Source: Staphylococcus delphini (lineage in GTDB: Bacteria; Bacillota; Bacilli; Staphylococcales; Staphylococcaceae). From it: a DNA stretch of 64,000 bases. The stretch is taken from positions 1,364,001 through 1,428,000 of the forward strand of contig NZ_LR134263.1 in NCBI RefSeq assembly GCF_900636325.1. The letters run 5' to 3'. A program made the position numbers and the translations under genes. Within the stretch, counting starts at the first letter, position 1. The number at the start of each line of letters is the position of its first letter. Below, piece after piece: positions 20,002-30,817 of this stretch. Below the pieces are notes generated by a model. The model was not told the DNA's origin. It ran no database searches and saw only the letters and a list, made by a program, of their open reading frames with translations.

Positions 20002-20033
20002 AGTATTATTATTGATAACGTGGGGGTGACCAT

Positions 20034-22223
20034 ATGAATAACGAATATCCATATAGTGTTGACGAAGTTTTACACAAAGCGAAACAATATCTCGATAAAG
20101 AGCAGTATGAATACGTGCTCAAAAGTTATCATATCGCTTATAAGGCACACGAAGGACAATTTCGTAAAAACGGTTTACCATATATTATGCACCCCATCCA
20201 AGTCGCAGGTATCCTAACAGAAATGCATCTTGATGGGCCTACGATTGTTGCTGGTTTTTTACATGATGTGATTGAAGACACGCCATACACTTTTGATGAT
20301 GTCGCGGAAATGTTTAATGTAGAAATTGCAACGATTGTAGATGGCGTAACCAAATTGAAAAAGGTGAAGTACCGTTCAAAAGAAGAGCAACAAGCTGAAA
20401 ATCATAGAAAATTATTCATTGCCATCGCTAAAGACGTGCGTGTCATTTTAGTGAAATTGGCAGACCGTTTACATAATATGCGAACATTACGTGCGATGCC
20501 TCGTGAGAAACAAATTCGTATTTCTAAAGAGACATTAGAGATTTATGCGCCATTAGCACATCGTTTAGGGATCAATACGATTAAATGGGAGCTTGAAGAC
20601 ATTGCATTAAGATATATCGACAATGTACAGTATTTCAGAATTGTCAATCTCATGAAGAAAAAGCGTAGTGAACGTGAAGCGTATATTGAAAATGCGATTG
20701 AAAATATCCGCAAAGAAATGGATATTATGGATATTGCTGGTGACATTAATGGCCGTCCGAAACATATTTATAGTATTTATCGCAAAATGATGAAGCAAAA
20801 AAAGCAATTCGATCAAATTTTTGATTTACTTGCTGTCCGTGTCATCGTTCATTCGATTAAAGATTGTTATGCCGTTTTAGGTTTGGTACATACTTTATGG
20901 AAACCGATGCCAGGCCGTTTTAAAGATTATATTGCGATGCCAAAACAAAATATGTATCAATCCTTACATACAACAGTTGTAGGCCCTAATGGTGATCCTC
21001 TTGAAATTCAAATTCGAACATTTGAGATGCACGAAATTGCAGAACATGGTGTTGCGGCACACTGGGCTTATAAAGAAGGCAAGCAAATTGATAAAGATAA
21101 TGAAAACTATAATAAAAAGTTAAATTGGTTAAAAGATATTGCAGAAACGGATCATACGTCTTCAGATGCCCAAGAATTTATCGAGTCGATGAAGTTCGAT
21201 TTACAAAGTGATAAAGTATATGCGTTTACGCCGGCAAGTGATGTCATTGAATTACCTTATGGCGCAGTGCCTATTGATTTTGCGTATGCCATCCATAGTG
21301 AAGTGGGTAATAAAATGATTGGTGCCAAAGTTAACGGGAAAATTGTACCGATTGATTATGTACTCCAAACTGGGGACATTGTTGAAATTCGTACGAGTAA
21401 ACATTCGTATGGCCCAAGTCGAGATTGGTTGAAAATTGTCCGTTCGTCAAGTGCGAAAAGTAAAATAAAAAGTTTCTTCAAAAAGCAAGACCGCTCGTCC
21501 AATATTGAAAAAGGGAAGTTTATGGTCGAAGCAGAATTGAAAGAACAAGGTTTTAGACCAGAAGAGTTACTAACTGAAAAAAATATTAAAATTGTGAATG
21601 ATAAATACAATTTCGCTAATGAAGACGATTTATATGCGTCAGTTGGTTTTGGTGGTGTGACAGCATTACAAATCGTGAATAAACTGTCTGAGCGTTTACG
21701 TATTGAACATAAACAAAAAGCATTGAATCAAGCGCAAGAAGTAACAAAAGCTGCACCGATTAAAGATTCGATTACGACAGATTCAGGCGTCTATGTAGCA
21801 GGATTAGATAATGTCCTTATTAAATTATCAAAATGCTGTAATCCGATTCCTGGTGACCGTATTGTCGGCTATATTACGAAAGGTCACGGCATTAAAGTTC
21901 ACCGTACAGACTGCCCGAATATTAAAAACGAAAATGAACGTTTAATCGATGTAGAATGGGTGAAATCTAAAGATGCTTCACAAAAATATCAAGTCGATTT
22001 AGAAGTGACTGCATATGATCGTAATGGCTTACTCAATGAGGTACTTCAAGCTGTGAACAGTACTTCGAGTCAGTTGATTAAAGTTGCTGGGAAATCAGAC
22101 GTTGATAGAAATGCTGTCATTAATTTAAGTATTATGGTAAAAAATGTACATGAAGTTTATAGAGTTGCAGATAAAATTAAACAACTCGGGGATATTTACA
22201 CAGTGACGCGAGTTTGGAATTAG
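20034..22223 (+). CDS. relA: Bifunctional (p)ppGpp synthetase/hydrolase RelA/Rsh
   Basis: Long RSH protein, 729 residues, the main stringent-response enzyme. In order: HD hydrolase domain (about 25-200, HDVIED), synthetase domain (about 235-350, [13 protein letters not shown]), TGS domain (about 385-450, [14 protein letters not shown]), a zinc-finger/helical region with KCCNPIPGD, and a C-terminal ACT domain. Both catalytic halves look intact, so synthesis and hydrolysis are expected. GGGGGTGACC lies upstream of the ATG. dtd follows 12 bases after the stop. Confidence 0.96.
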   Translation: MNNEYPYSVDEVLHKAKQYLDKEQYEYVLKSYHIAYKAHEGQFRKNGLPYIMHPIQVAGILTEMHLDGPTIVAGFLHDVIEDTPYTFDDVAEMFNVEIATIVDGVTKLKKVKYRSKEEQQAENHRKLFIAIAKDVRVILVKLADRLHNMRTLRAMPREKQIRISKETLEIYAPLAHRLGINTIKWELEDIALRYIDNVQYFRIVNLMKKKRSEREAYIENAIENIRKEMDIMDIAGDINGRPKHIYSIYRKMMKQKKQFDQIFDLLAVRVIVHSIKDCYAVLGLVHTLWKPMPGRFKDYIAMPKQNMYQSLHTTVVGPNGDPLEIQIRTFEMHEIAEHGVAAHWAYKEGKQIDKDNENYNKKLNWLKDIAETDHTSSDAQEFIESMKFDLQSDKVYAFTPASDVIELPYGAVPIDFAYAIHSEVGNKMIGAKVNGKIVPIDYVLQTGDIVEIRTSKHSYGPSRDWLKIVRSSSAKSKIKSFFKKQDRSSNIEKGKFMVEAELKEQGFRPEELLTEKNIKIVNDKYNFANEDDLYASVGFGGVTALQIVNKLSERLRIEHKQKALNQAQEVTKAAPIKDSITTDSGVYVAGLDNVLIKLSKCCNPIPGDRIVGYITKGHGIKVHRTDCPNIKNENERLIDVEWVKSKDASQKYQVDLEVTAYDRNGLLNEVLQAVNSTSSQLIKVAGKSDVDRNAVINLSIMVKNVHEVYRVADKIKQLGDIYTVTRVWN

Positions 22224-22235
22224 GAGTGCATAAAG

Positions 22236-22688
22236 ATGAAAATCGTTGTACAAAGAGTTCAATCTGCAAGTGTTAAAAATCATCAAATAGAGCGCACAAT
22301 ACAACAAGGATTTTGTTTACTCGTCGGTATTGGTGAAAGGGACACGCAAGCAGATGCGGAAGTTTTAGCGAAAAAAATTGCGAACTCTCGAATTTTTGAA
22401 GATGAGAACGAAAAACTTAATTTAAATATTCAACAAATCAATGGTGAGATTTTATCTATTTCGCAATTTACATTGTATGCGGATGTGAGAAAAGGAAATC
22501 GCCCAGGCTTTACACAAGCGATGGCACCTGATCAAGCAAATGAACTGTACGAATATTTTAATGATCAGCTACGTGCATTTCAAATTCCAGTTGAGACGGG
22601 TGAATTTGGAACAGATATGCTTGTCAGTATTCAAAATGATGGTCCTGTGACGATTATTTATGAGAGTGAAGATGGCAAAGTCGTATGA
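22236..22688 (+). CDS. dtd: D-aminoacyl-tRNA deacylase
   Basis: Dtd, 150 residues, removes D-amino acids wrongly attached to tRNA. Family motifs MKIVVQRV at the N-terminus, SQFTLYADV and the DGPVTI Gly-Pro loop are present. AGGAGTG precedes the ATG. It overlaps lytH by 4 bases (ATGA). Confidence 0.95.
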   Translation: MKIVVQRVQSASVKNHQIERTIQQGFCLLVGIGERDTQADAEVLAKKIANSRIFEDENEKLNLNIQQINGEILSISQFTLYADVRKGNRPGFTQAMAPDQANELYEYFNDQLRAFQIPVETGEFGTDMLVSIQNDGPVTIIYESEDGKVV

Positions 22689-23560
22689 AAAAGGTTGATC
22701 AGTGGTTAAAACAAAAACGCATTCATCCGCAACGTTTTTATGGCGCTTGCTTTACGATTGCAATTGTGGGTATTCTTGTCGTGTCGTATTTTGTGTTGAG
22801 ACATAGTGACGATGATCATATCAATTTAATCGAGGACGCGGAAATTCGAACAGGTCCAAACGCAGCGTTTCCTGTACTGTATCAAGTGCATAAAGGCGAT
22901 GAATTTCATCAAATTGGTAAAAAAGGAAAATGGATTGAAGTCCGTTCAGCTAATGGCAAGCAAAAAGGATGGATTGCGGGATGGCATACGAATCTCGACA
23001 TACCTGCAGATGTCAATCCACAGGCGAATCCATTGAGAAATAAAACGATTGTCCTTGATCCAGGCCATGGTGGTGGTGATCAAGGTGCTTCGAGTCGACA
23101 AGGTGACAAAACTTTAGAAAAAGATATCACATTGAAAACAGGGTTAGAACTGAAATCATTGCTTGAAAAGAAGGGCGCAAACGTGAAAATGACGCGTTCA
23201 ACGGATGAATATGTGAAATTAAAAGATCGTAATCTTAAAGGTGATGTCTTTATTAGTATTCATAATGATGCTCTAGAAACACCGAATGCCAATGGTGCAA
23301 CTGTCTATTGGTTTCATGAACAACAAGAAGGGCTCGCGCAAACATTAAATGCAAGCATACAAAAGAAAGCAATGTTATCGAATAGAGGCACGAGACAAGA
23401 AAATTATCAAGTGTTACGACAAACAGAAATGCCTGCTGTGCTACTTGAACTGGGGTATATTAGTAATCCGACTGACACCGTAATGATGAAAGACAAAAAT
23501 CATCGTCAAATCGTTGAACAAGCGATTGTTGACGGGTTAGAAAGTTATTTTTTAAGTTAA
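22685..23560 (+). CDS. lytH: N-acetylmuramoyl-L-alanine amidase LytH
   Basis: LytH, 291 residues, a membrane-anchored cell-wall amidase. A signal-anchor helix (about 19-38) is followed by a bacterial SH3 domain (about 50-105) and an amidase_3 catalytic domain (about 115-290). Zinc and catalytic residues are visible: DPGHGG, EKDITL, SIHND and the late LLELGY glutamate. In S. aureus, LytH acts with a polytopic partner to trim uncrosslinked peptidoglycan; that role is taken from the family, not from this sequence. Confidence 0.94.
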   Translation: MKKVDQWLKQKRIHPQRFYGACFTIAIVGILVVSYFVLRHSDDDHINLIEDAEIRTGPNAAFPVLYQVHKGDEFHQIGKKGKWIEVRSANGKQKGWIAGWHTNLDIPADVNPQANPLRNKTIVLDPGHGGGDQGASSRQGDKTLEKDITLKTGLELKSLLEKKGANVKMTRSTDEYVKLKDRNLKGDVFISIHNDALETPNANGATVYWFHEQQEGLAQTLNASIQKKAMLSNRGTRQENYQVLRQTEMPAVLLELGYISNPTDTVMMKDKNHRQIVEQAIVDGLESYFLS

Positions 23561-23564
23561 TGGC

Positions 23565-23593
23565 TTGAAACTGACTGGAAAAACAGGTATGAT
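23565..23593 (+). promoter_or_regulatory. Promoter of the hisS-aspS T-box transcript
   Basis: TTGAAA (23565-23570), 17-base spacer, TATGAT (23588-23593), starting 5 bases after the lytH stop. Confidence 0.75.
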
Positions 23594-23599
23594 TAAAAA

Positions 23600-23872
23600 T
23601 GAATTTTATATTTAACACCGTTTGTATTCTTGAATGAACTAAGCAAATAACGATGTCAGAAGAGAGTCTATCCATTGGCTGAAAGATAGACCGTCGTGCT
23701 TAGTGAGATGAACACAAGGAAAGGTACTTTATGAAAGTAAGGTCGTGTCGCTCGCGTTAAGAGCCTAGAGTGAAGAACAGTCTCTATTGGATTGTTCTTA
23801 ATTAGGGTGGCAACACGGCAAAATAAAGTACGTCCCTTGTATGTTTAGTGCATACAGGGGGCGTTTTTTTAT
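23600..23872 (+). ncRNA. T-box leader of hisS-aspS
   Basis: T-box riboswitch sensing uncharged tRNA. The T-box core AGGGTGGCAACACGG (about 23803-23817) lies before a strong terminator (CGTCCCTTGTATG / CATACAGGGGGCG, then T7, 23831-23870). Stem I arms ACTAAGCA / TGCTTAGT are visible, with a candidate specifier in GAACACA (CAC, His, 23713-23715). The variable T-box base is C, which would pair with a G73 discriminator; this is unexpected for bacterial tRNA-His (see findings). High confidence as a T-box, lower for the specifier. Confidence 0.9.
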
Positions 23873-23921
23873 TCACACAAATGGCTGAAGTTAAGAATAG
23901 AGATGAAAAGGAGCGATAAAG

Positions 23922-25193
23922 ATGATTCACATTCCACGTGGGACGCAAGATATTTTACCTGAAGAAACTGCGAAGTGGCGCTATATCGAAAACCAATTGC
24001 ACAAATTGATGGAAGTTTATAATTATCAAGAAATCAGAACCCCAATTTTTGAAAGTACCGATTTATTTGCGCGCGGTGTGGGGGACTCTACCGATGTTGT
24101 ACAAAAGGAAATGTACACGTTCAAAGATAAAGGAGATCGTAGTATTACGTTACGTCCTGAGGGAACAGCTGCAGTCGTACGTAGCTATATTGAAAATAAA
24201 ATGCAAGGTTTACCGAACCAACCGGTAAAATTGTACTATAATGGTCCGATGTTTCGCTATGAAAGAAAACAAAAAGGGCGTTACCGTCAATTTAATCAAT
24301 TTGGCGTAGAGGCGATTGGTGCTGAAAACCCAAGTATGGATGCAGAAGTACTTGCTATGGTGATGCACATCTACCAATCATTCGGTCTAAAAAAATTAAA
24401 ATTAGTGATTAACAGTGTAGGGGATGCAGAGTCACGCGTGGATTATCAAAATGCATTACGTGAACATTTCCAACCGGTCATTCACAATTATTGTAAAGAC
24501 TGTCAACAACGTATCAAAACGAATCCTATGCGTATTTTAGATTGTAAAGTGGATCGTCATCAGCCTGAAATTCAGACAGCACCGTCCATTACAGACTTTT
24601 TAAATGATTACTCCAAAGATTATTTCGAAGCGGTTAAATCACACTTAGATCGTCTAGGTGTGCCATATGAAGTGGATCCAAAATTAGTAAGAGGTTTGGA
24701 TTACTACACGCACACTGCATTTGAATTGATGATGGATAATGAAGCCTATGATGGTGCGATTACGACTTTATGTGGCGGTGGCCGTTACAATGGTTTGCTT
24801 GAATTGTTAGATGGACCGAGTGAAACGGGAATCGGGTTTGCATTAAGTATTGAAAGATTATTGTTGGCACTAGAAGAAGAAGGGATTGAATTCCCACAAA
24901 CGCAGCACATCGATTTGTTTGTAGCAACGATGGGAGAGAAAGCGGATGATTTCGCAGTCACACTCCTTAACCGCCTCAGACACGCTGGCATTTCTGTGGA
25001 TAAAGATTATTTATCTCGCAAGTTGAAAGGTCAAATGAAACAAGCAGATCGACTGAATGCTACGTATACGATTGTAATTGGGGATCAAGAACTTGAAGCC
25101 GGTGAAGTTGCTGTGAAACATATGGCGACAGGTGAATCTCAAACGATGAAATTTGAAGAAATAGAAAGTTATATTCATGGAGGTAAAGAATAA
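23922..25193 (+). CDS. hisS: Histidyl-tRNA synthetase
   Basis: HisRS, 423 residues, class II synthetase. Motif 2 ([18 protein letters not shown]), the histidine-specific LVRGLDYY and GGRYN motifs, and the C-terminal anticodon-binding domain are present. AAAAGGAG lies upstream of the ATG. Expression is controlled by the T-box. The stop overlaps the aspS ATG by one base (TAATG). Confidence 0.97.
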   Translation: MIHIPRGTQDILPEETAKWRYIENQLHKLMEVYNYQEIRTPIFESTDLFARGVGDSTDVVQKEMYTFKDKGDRSITLRPEGTAAVVRSYIENKMQGLPNQPVKLYYNGPMFRYERKQKGRYRQFNQFGVEAIGAENPSMDAEVLAMVMHIYQSFGLKKLKLVINSVGDAESRVDYQNALREHFQPVIHNYCKDCQQRIKTNPMRILDCKVDRHQPEIQTAPSITDFLNDYSKDYFEAVKSHLDRLGVPYEVDPKLVRGLDYYTHTAFELMMDNEAYDGAITTLCGGGRYNGLLELLDGPSETGIGFALSIERLLLALEEEGIEFPQTQHIDLFVATMGEKADDFAVTLLNRLRHAGISVDKDYLSRKLKGQMKQADRLNATYTIVIGDQELEAGEVAVKHMATGESQTMKFEEIESYIHGGKE

Positions 25194-26959
25194 TGGCAAA
25201 GCGCACGACATACTGTGGTTTAGTGACAGAAGAATTATTAGGACAAGAAATTACGTTGAAAGGATGGGTCCATAACCGTCGTGATTTAGGCGGCCTTATC
25301 TTTGTAGACGTAAGAGATAGAGAAGGTTATGTGCAAGTCGTTTTCAACCCAGACTTTTCAAAAGAAGCGCTTGAAGTCGCTGAACGCATCCGCTCTGAAT
25401 ATGTCGTTGAAATTACAGGGACAGTCACTAAAAGAGACGATGAAACAATCAATCCTAAAATTAAAACAGGACAAGTGGAAGTCCAAGCGAAATCGATTGA
25501 AATTATTAATCAATCAGAAACACCACCGTTTTCAATTAACGAAGAAAATTTAAACGTGGATGAAAATATCCGTTTGAAATATCGTTATCTCGATTTACGT
25601 CGTGAAAAATTAGCGCAAACATTTAAAATGCGTCACCAAATCACGCGTTCCATCCGTCAATTTTTAGATGGCGATGGTTTCTATGATGTTGAAACGCCTG
25701 TATTAACGAAATCTACGCCAGAGGGTGCGCGTGACTATCTCGTGCCTTCACGTGTACATGACGGTGAATTCTATGCGTTACCACAATCACCACAATTGTT
25801 TAAACAACTATTAATGATCAGTGGTTTTGATAAATATTACCAAATCGTCAAATGTTTCCGTGATGAAGACTTACGTGCTGACCGTCAACCTGAATTCACG
25901 CAAATCGATATTGAGATGAGTTTCGTTGAGCAAGAAGACGTGATGCAATTAGGTGAAGCGATGGTGAAAAACGTGCTTGCGGATGTAAAAGGTATTGAAA
26001 TGACTGATGCTTTTCCACGTATGACTTATGCTGAAGCAATGTCACGCTATGGTACAGATAAACCTGATACACGTTTTGGTATGGAATTGTTAGACGTCTC
26101 AGAATTAGGTCAAATGATGGACTTTAAAGTATTCAAAGGCGCAGTAGAAAGTGGCGGTCAAGTGAAAGCGCTCGTTGTTGAAAATGCTGCACCTGACTAT
26201 ACACGTAAAGAGATTGACGGTTTAACAGAATTTGTGAATATTTATGGTGCGAAAGGCTTAGCATGGGTGAAAGTAGTTGAAGACGGTTTAAATGGTCCAA
26301 TCGCACGTTTCTTTGAAGAGGATCATGTTGCGAAATTACAAGCATTAACAGGTGCTAAAGCGGGTGACTTAGTCTTATTTGTTGCTGATTCTAAAGATGT
26401 CGTTGCCCAAAGTTTAGGTGCATTACGTAATAAACTTGGAAAAGAGCGTGGCCTCATTGATCCAGAACAATATAACTTCTTATGGGTGACAGATTGGCCA
26501 TTACTTGAATACGATGAAGAAGCGCGTCGTTACGTTGCAGCACACCATCCATTCACATCACCTAAAGTAGAAGATATTGATTTATTAGAAACAGCCCCTG
26601 AACAAGCGCAAGCACAAGCTTATGACCTTGTATTAAATGGTTTCGAATTAGGTGGCGGATCTATTCGTATTCATGATGGTGGACTTCAACAGCGTATGTT
26701 TAAAGCATTAGGTTTCTCTGATGAAGCAGCACAAGAACAATTCGGTTTCTTATTAGATGCGTTCAAATATGGTGCACCTCCACATGGTGGTATCGCTCTA
26801 GGTTTAGACCGCTTCGTTATGATTTTAAGTGGTCGTACAAACTTACGTGATACGATTGCGTTCCCTAAAACAGCATCTGCGACAGATTTAATGACAGATG
26901 CACCGAGTCCAGTATCAGAAAGACAATTAGACGAATTATCATTACGTATCAAACATTAA
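25193..26959 (+). CDS. aspS: Aspartyl-tRNA synthetase
   Basis: AspRS, 588 residues, bacterial type. N-terminal OB-fold anticodon domain (about 1-105), class II core with motif 2 ([16 protein letters not shown]), the inserted GAD domain (about 290-410) and motif 3 (GLDRFVM). Cotranscribed with hisS from the T-box leader, as is common in Bacillales. Confidence 0.97.
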   Translation: MAKRTTYCGLVTEELLGQEITLKGWVHNRRDLGGLIFVDVRDREGYVQVVFNPDFSKEALEVAERIRSEYVVEITGTVTKRDDETINPKIKTGQVEVQAKSIEIINQSETPPFSINEENLNVDENIRLKYRYLDLRREKLAQTFKMRHQITRSIRQFLDGDGFYDVETPVLTKSTPEGARDYLVPSRVHDGEFYALPQSPQLFKQLLMISGFDKYYQIVKCFRDEDLRADRQPEFTQIDIEMSFVEQEDVMQLGEAMVKNVLADVKGIEMTDAFPRMTYAEAMSRYGTDKPDTRFGMELLDVSELGQMMDFKVFKGAVESGGQVKALVVENAAPDYTRKEIDGLTEFVNIYGAKGLAWVKVVEDGLNGPIARFFEEDHVAKLQALTGAKAGDLVLFVADSKDVVAQSLGALRNKLGKERGLIDPEQYNFLWVTDWPLLEYDEEARRYVAAHHPFTSPKVEDIDLLETAPEQAQAQAYDLVLNGFELGGGSIRIHDGGLQQRMFKALGFSDEAAQEQFGFLLDAFKYGAPPHGGIALGLDRFVMILSGRTNLRDTIAFPKTASATDLMTDAPSPVSERQLDELSLRIKH

Positions 26960-26988
26960 TTTAAAAACACAGTGTGCAAACTTTTTTC

Positions 26989-27016
26989 TTGAATAATCAT
27001 TAAAGTGTGATATGAT
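26989..27016 (+). promoter_or_regulatory. 6S RNA promoter
   Basis: TTGAAT (26989-26994), 16-base spacer, TATGAT (27011-27016). The predicted start at about 27023 matches the 5' end of the 6S fold. Confidence 0.7.
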
Positions 27017-27022
27017 TAATTC

Positions 27023-27254
27023 ATAAGATAGTCATCTGTAGTGTTCGTAAGTTCGCTTTATGTATTTTGACCTAACACTCTTTGATCAGGGAGCCCAATG
27101 GGTTTTCTTGCAGCGCACACGCCTCTATAGGAGGACGTGCAAAACAAGAAACAGGGCACCCACCTGTATATAGCAGGCCAAAATGATCAAGCACTTTACA
27201 ACTACGGCATAACGGATCTATCGGTACGCAAGGCTTCGTGTCTTGCGTATTTTT
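27023..27254 (+). ncRNA. ssrS: 6S RNA
   Basis: A structured RNA between aspS and tcdA, the usual staphylococcal place. Long imperfect pairing joins TTTGATCA (about 27081) with TGATCAAG (about 27184), and the CACACGCCTC...GAGGACGTGC helix and the CACCTGTATATAGCAGG region match the 6S pattern. 6S RNA mimics an open promoter and sequesters sigma-A RNA polymerase. It ends in a terminator stem TACGCAAG / CTTGCGTA with T6. Confidence 0.88.
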
Positions 27255-27256
27255 TA
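27224..27256 (+). terminator. 6S RNA terminator
   Basis: TACGCAAG / CTTGCGTA stem with a GCTTCGTGT loop followed by TTTTTT. Confidence 0.85.
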
Positions 27257-27304
27257 TGTGTTCATTTAAAATGGGATATGAATTTGTAATTAAAGGAGTT
27301 TAAT

Positions 27305-28072
27305 ATGAAACATCAATTTTCTCGTAACGAACTGGCTATTGGACAAGAAGGGCTCGACAAATTAAAACAAACAACAGTCGCTGTATTAGGTGTCGGTGGG
27401 GTAGGTTCTTTTGCTGCAGAAGCTTTAGCACGTACGAACATCGGGCATATTATTTTAATAGATAAAGATGATGTAGATATTACAAATGTCAACCGCCAAT
27501 TGCATGCGTTAACGACAACAGTAGGACAAAGTAAAGTGAGTTTGATGGAAGAACGTATTCGCTTAATTAACCCTGACTGTAAAGTGACGCCATTACATAT
27601 GTTTTACACGGAAGAAACGTACGAACAACTTTTTGAAGATTATGATATCGATTATGTTGTTGATGCGAGCGACACCATTATTTATAAAGTGCACTTAATG
27701 GAACAATGTTTAGCGCGTGGTATTCAAATCATTTCAAGTATGGGTGCGGCGAACAAAACAGATCCAACACAATTTGAAATTGCTGACATTTCAAAAACAC
27801 ATACGGATCCTATCGCGCGTATCATTCGAAATAAATTAAAGCAAAAAGGGATTAAAAAAGGGATTCCAGTTGTCTTTTCAGGTGAAAGCCCAATCGTGAT
27901 TCGTGAAGACGTGAAGGCGGTAGTGGGCGATGCGCAAGGTAAAAACCGGAAAGCACAAATGCCGCCATCATCTAATGCTTATGTGCCAAGTGTCGTCGGT
28001 TTAATATGTGCAAGTTATGTATGTAATCACATTTTAAAAGACATCACCGTACAACGTATTAAAGATAAATAA
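27305..28072 (+). CDS. tcdA: tRNA threonylcarbamoyladenosine dehydratase (TcdA/ThiF family)
   Basis: E1-like ThiF-fold enzyme, 255 residues. ATP-binding GVGGVGS (about 30-36) and the DVDITNVNRQ motif are clear. TcdA cyclises t6A at position 37 of ANN-decoding tRNAs. The family also includes sulfur-carrier activating enzymes, but length and the SMGAANKTDPTQF signature favour TcdA. AAAGGAG lies upstream. The gene stands alone after 6S RNA and converges with rarA across a shared terminator. Confidence 0.88.
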   Translation: MKHQFSRNELAIGQEGLDKLKQTTVAVLGVGGVGSFAAEALARTNIGHIILIDKDDVDITNVNRQLHALTTTVGQSKVSLMEERIRLINPDCKVTPLHMFYTEETYEQLFEDYDIDYVVDASDTIIYKVHLMEQCLARGIQIISSMGAANKTDPTQFEIADISKTHTDPIARIIRNKLKQKGIKKGIPVVFSGESPIVIREDVKAVVGDAQGKNRKAQMPPSSNAYVPSVVGLICASYVCNHILKDITVQRIKDK

Positions 28073-28078
28073 ATTGGA

Positions 28079-28128
28079 AATATGAACAGGGGCTCAGATA
28101 TCATCACGTCAGAGCCCTTGTTCATATT
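28079..28128. terminator. Bidirectional terminator between tcdA and rarA
   Basis: Long stem AATATGAACAGGGGCTC / GAGCCCTTGTTCATATT, near-perfect over about 17 bp, placed between two converging genes. Confidence 0.85.
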
Positions 28129-28139
28129 GAAATTCACTT

Positions 28140-29411
28140 TTACAATTCATTTTGCTGCTGTTTAATATTGTCGTATATTTGTTTAAACTGTTGCTCTGAC
28201 TTCGACGTCTCTTTAGGCGTGTAATATTGTCTGTTTTTCAACAAGTCCGGCAAATATTGTTGTGCCACGAAGCCATTTGGATGGTTGTGTGGATATTGAT
28301 AGCCGACTGCACGTCCTAATGCTTTCGCCCCTTGGTAATGGCCATCTTTTAAATAATCCGGCAATTGACCGACATGCCCTCTACGAATGTCGCTTAACGC
28401 AGCATCAATAGAACGAATTGCTGAATTAGATTTTGGTGATAGACATAGTTCAATGACTGCTTGACTGAGCGGAATACGGGCTTCTGGAAATCCTAACCTT
28501 TCAGCAGATTCGATTGCAGCTAATGTCCGTTGACCAGCACTCGGAGAAGCTAAACCGATATCTTCATAACTGATCACAAGCAATCTTCTTGCAATCGTAG
28601 GAAGGTCTCCTGCTTGTATGAGTCGTCCCAAGTAGTGAAGTGCCGCATCGACATCACTCCCACGAATAGACTTTTGAAAGGCACTCATCACGTCATAATG
28701 CATATCCCCATCTTTATCACTTAAAAATGCCCCACGCTGTAAACAATCTTCCGCGTCTTGTAATGTAATATGAGGTGGGGTGTCATTTGCGCTTAATACT
28801 GCTAATTCTAAAGCGTTCAAAGCACTGCGTACATCACCTTGACTTTGTGTTGCAAAATATTCAAACGCATCATCGTCAATGGTAGCGTCAAATTGCTTTA
28901 AGCCTCTTTCTTCATCTTCCAATGCATGGGATAAAGCGACTTTAATATCATCTTTATCGAGCGGAAATAATTCAAAAATCTGGGCTCTTGAACGAATCGC
29001 TGGGTTAATTGCATGATATGGATTGGAAGTTGTTGCACCGATGAGCACAATTTTTCCATTTTCTAAATGGGGTAATAAAAAATCTTGTTTCGCTTTGTCT
29101 AATCTATGAATTTCATCCAGTAATAAAATGACTTGTCCTGACATTTTCGCTTCATCAACAATCATTTGCATATCTTTTTTCGTGTTCGTTACAGCGTTCA
29201 ATTGTCTAAACTTGAAAGCGGTACTGCCTGCAATCGCTTGAGCAATACTTGTTTTTCCAATGCCTGGAGGACCGTAAAATATCATAGATGACAACCTTTT
29301 CGCATTGACCATACGACGAATAATCCCAGTTTCTCCAACGAGATGTTGTTGTCCAATGACTTCATCGATATTCCGTGGACGCATTCTGGAAGCGAGTGGT
29401 TCAGTCAACAT
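28140..29411 (-). CDS. rarA: Replication-associated recombination protein RarA (MgsA)
   Basis: AAA+ ATPase of the RarA/MgsA/WRNIP1 family, 423 residues, acting at stalled replication forks. Walker A GPPGIGKTS, Walker B DEIHR, sensor 1 GATTSNP, then the C-terminal tetramerisation domain (GHVGQLP, YPHNHPNGF). Start ATG is preceded by GGAGGG on the minus strand. It is divergent from cymR, so the promoters of the two share about 110 bases. Confidence 0.95.
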   Translation of the reverse strand: MLTEPLASRMRPRNIDEVIGQQHLVGETGIIRRMVNAKRLSSMIFYGPPGIGKTSIAQAIAGSTAFKFRQLNAVTNTKKDMQMIVDEAKMSGQVILLLDEIHRLDKAKQDFLLPHLENGKIVLIGATTSNPYHAINPAIRSRAQIFELFPLDKDDIKVALSHALEDEERGLKQFDATIDDDAFEYFATQSQGDVRSALNALELAVLSANDTPPHITLQDAEDCLQRGAFLSDKDGDMHYDVMSAFQKSIRGSDVDAALHYLGRLIQAGDLPTIARRLLVISYEDIGLASPSAGQRTLAAIESAERLGFPEARIPLSQAVIELCLSPKSNSAIRSIDAALSDIRRGHVGQLPDYLKDGHYQGAKALGRAVGYQYPHNHPNGFVAQQYLPDLLKNRQYYTPKETSKSEQQFKQIYDNIKQQQNEL

Positions 29412-29436
29412 CGTTATCCCTCCATTGTTATTAGTT

Positions 29437-29466
29437 TTGTACTCTTATATACAATGGTATTATATT
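29437..29466 (+). promoter_or_regulatory. Possible cymR promoter with adjoining palindrome
   Basis: TTGTAC (29437-29442), 18-base spacer, TATATT (29461-29466). A perfect 14-base AT palindrome, TTATATTAATATAA (29460-29473), overlaps the -10 and could be an operator; AT-rich composition makes chance possible. Confidence 0.4.
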
Positions 29467-29520
29467 AATATAAAAAATGCTAAAATAAAAATAAATCGGA
29501 TGATGTAAGGTGAGGTAAAA

Positions 29521-29940
29521 ATGAAAATATCCACTAAAGGAAGATATGGTTTAACATTAATGATCGCTTTAGCTAAACGACACGGATCTGGTTGTGTGTC
29601 ATTGAAAACGATCGCTGAAGAAAATGGTTTAAGTGATCTCTATTTAGAACAACTCGTAGGCCCACTTAGAAATGCGGGTCTCATTAGAAGTGTAAGAGGT
29701 GCAAAGGGCGGGTATGAATTAAAGATGCCAGCGACTGAAATTACTGCGGGTGATATTATCCGCTTACTCGAAGGCCCATTGACTATCGTAGAACGTATGG
29801 AATCTGAACCGCCTGGTCAACAACAATTATGGCTACGTATGCGTAATGCGGTGAGGGAGGTACTTGATCAAACGACATTACAATCTCTTGCTGAATATCA
29901 GGATAAAGATGCTTTAGAAGGTTACATGTTTTATATTTAA
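29521..29940 (+). CDS. cymR: Rrf2-family regulator CymR (cysteine metabolism repressor)
   Basis: Rrf2-type winged-helix regulator, 139 residues. It lacks the three-cysteine Fe-S site of IscR/NsrR and has a single cysteine at position 25, the residue reported as the redox-sensing thiol in S. aureus CymR. CymR represses cysteine uptake and synthesis genes, in complex with cysteine synthase. GGTGAGGT lies upstream. In S. aureus the cysteine desulfurase gene follows directly; here about 2.8 kb of other genes intervene. Confidence 0.9.
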   Translation: MKISTKGRYGLTLMIALAKRHGSGCVSLKTIAEENGLSDLYLEQLVGPLRNAGLIRSVRGAKGGYELKMPATEITAGDIIRLLEGPLTIVERMESEPPGQQQLWLRMRNAVREVLDQTTLQSLAEYQDKDALEGYMFYI

Positions 29941-29980
29941 TCTCATTAAGCGCATTTTGCCAGAATTTAAGGAGGATATT

Positions 29981-30811
29981 ATGGAACAGTTTACTTTGAA
30001 AGATGGACAATTTATCGATCAATTAGGCTTCGGTACATATAAATTAAATGGAACAAAAGGTGCGCATGCGATGACGGATGCATTGAATATGGGTTATCGT
30101 TTATTAGACACCGCATACAATTATGAAAATGAAGGCGCTGTTGGCAAAGCGATTCAACAGAGTCACGTGCAGCGAGACAAGATTTGGATCACTTCAAAAT
30201 TACCCGGACGCTACCAAAGTGAATCGCATGTTTATGAAACGATTCAAGAATCATTATATCGTCTTGGTTTAGACTATCTTGATTTCTACTTAATTCATTG
30301 GCCTAATCCAAAACAAGGTAAATTTGTAGAAGCATGGAAAGCAATGATTGCAGCACAAAAATCTGGATTAGTCAGACATATCGGTGTTTGTAATTTCCTA
30401 CCTGAACATATTGAGCAACTTGAAAAAGAAACAGGTGTGTTACCAGCAATTAACCAAATTGAGTTACATCCTTATTTTAACCAAAAAGAGATGATTGCCT
30501 ATCATGAAGAGAAAGGCATCTTGACACAAGCGTGGAGTCCATTAGGTCGAGACAATGGTGTGATGGATGAACCTGTATTAAAACAACTTTCATCAAAATA
30601 TGACAAAACAGTCGCTCAAGTCATTTTAAGATGGCATATTCAAAATGGTGTCATGCCGATACCGAAAGCGACATCATCAAAACGTCAACTTGAGAACTTT
30701 GACATTTTCGATTTCCATATCACGGATGAAGATTTACAAGCGATTGACCAATTGACGCGTGCTGACGGTCGACGCAAGAACCAAGATCCTGCTGTTTACG
30801 AAGAATTTTAA
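29981..30811 (+). CDS. Aldo/keto reductase
   Basis: NADPH-dependent aldo/keto reductase, 276 residues, TIM barrel. The catalytic tetrad is intact at Asp43, Tyr48, Lys73 and His106 (DTAYNYE, TSKLPGR, IHWPNP), and the cofactor site IPKATSSKRQ is present near the C-terminus. Similar to the 2,5-diketo-gluconate/methylglyoxal reductase group; substrate not predictable. AAGGAGGAT sits before the ATG at 29981, so the longer frame from 29957 is rejected. Placed between cymR and a CsbD gene, possibly part of a stress module. Confidence 0.9.
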   Translation: MEQFTLKDGQFIDQLGFGTYKLNGTKGAHAMTDALNMGYRLLDTAYNYENEGAVGKAIQQSHVQRDKIWITSKLPGRYQSESHVYETIQESLYRLGLDYLDFYLIHWPNPKQGKFVEAWKAMIAAQKSGLVRHIGVCNFLPEHIEQLEKETGVLPAINQIELHPYFNQKEMIAYHEEKGILTQAWSPLGRDNGVMDEPVLKQLSSKYDKTVAQVILRWHIQNGVMPIPKATSSKRQLENFDIFDFHITDEDLQAIDQLTRADGRRKNQDPAVYEEF

Positions 30812-30817
30812 TAGGAT

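Noticed and set aside
16756-20033. Prophage or integrative element carrying hsdMS
   Set aside because: No integrase, transposase, tRNA target or recognisable attachment repeats flank the locus.
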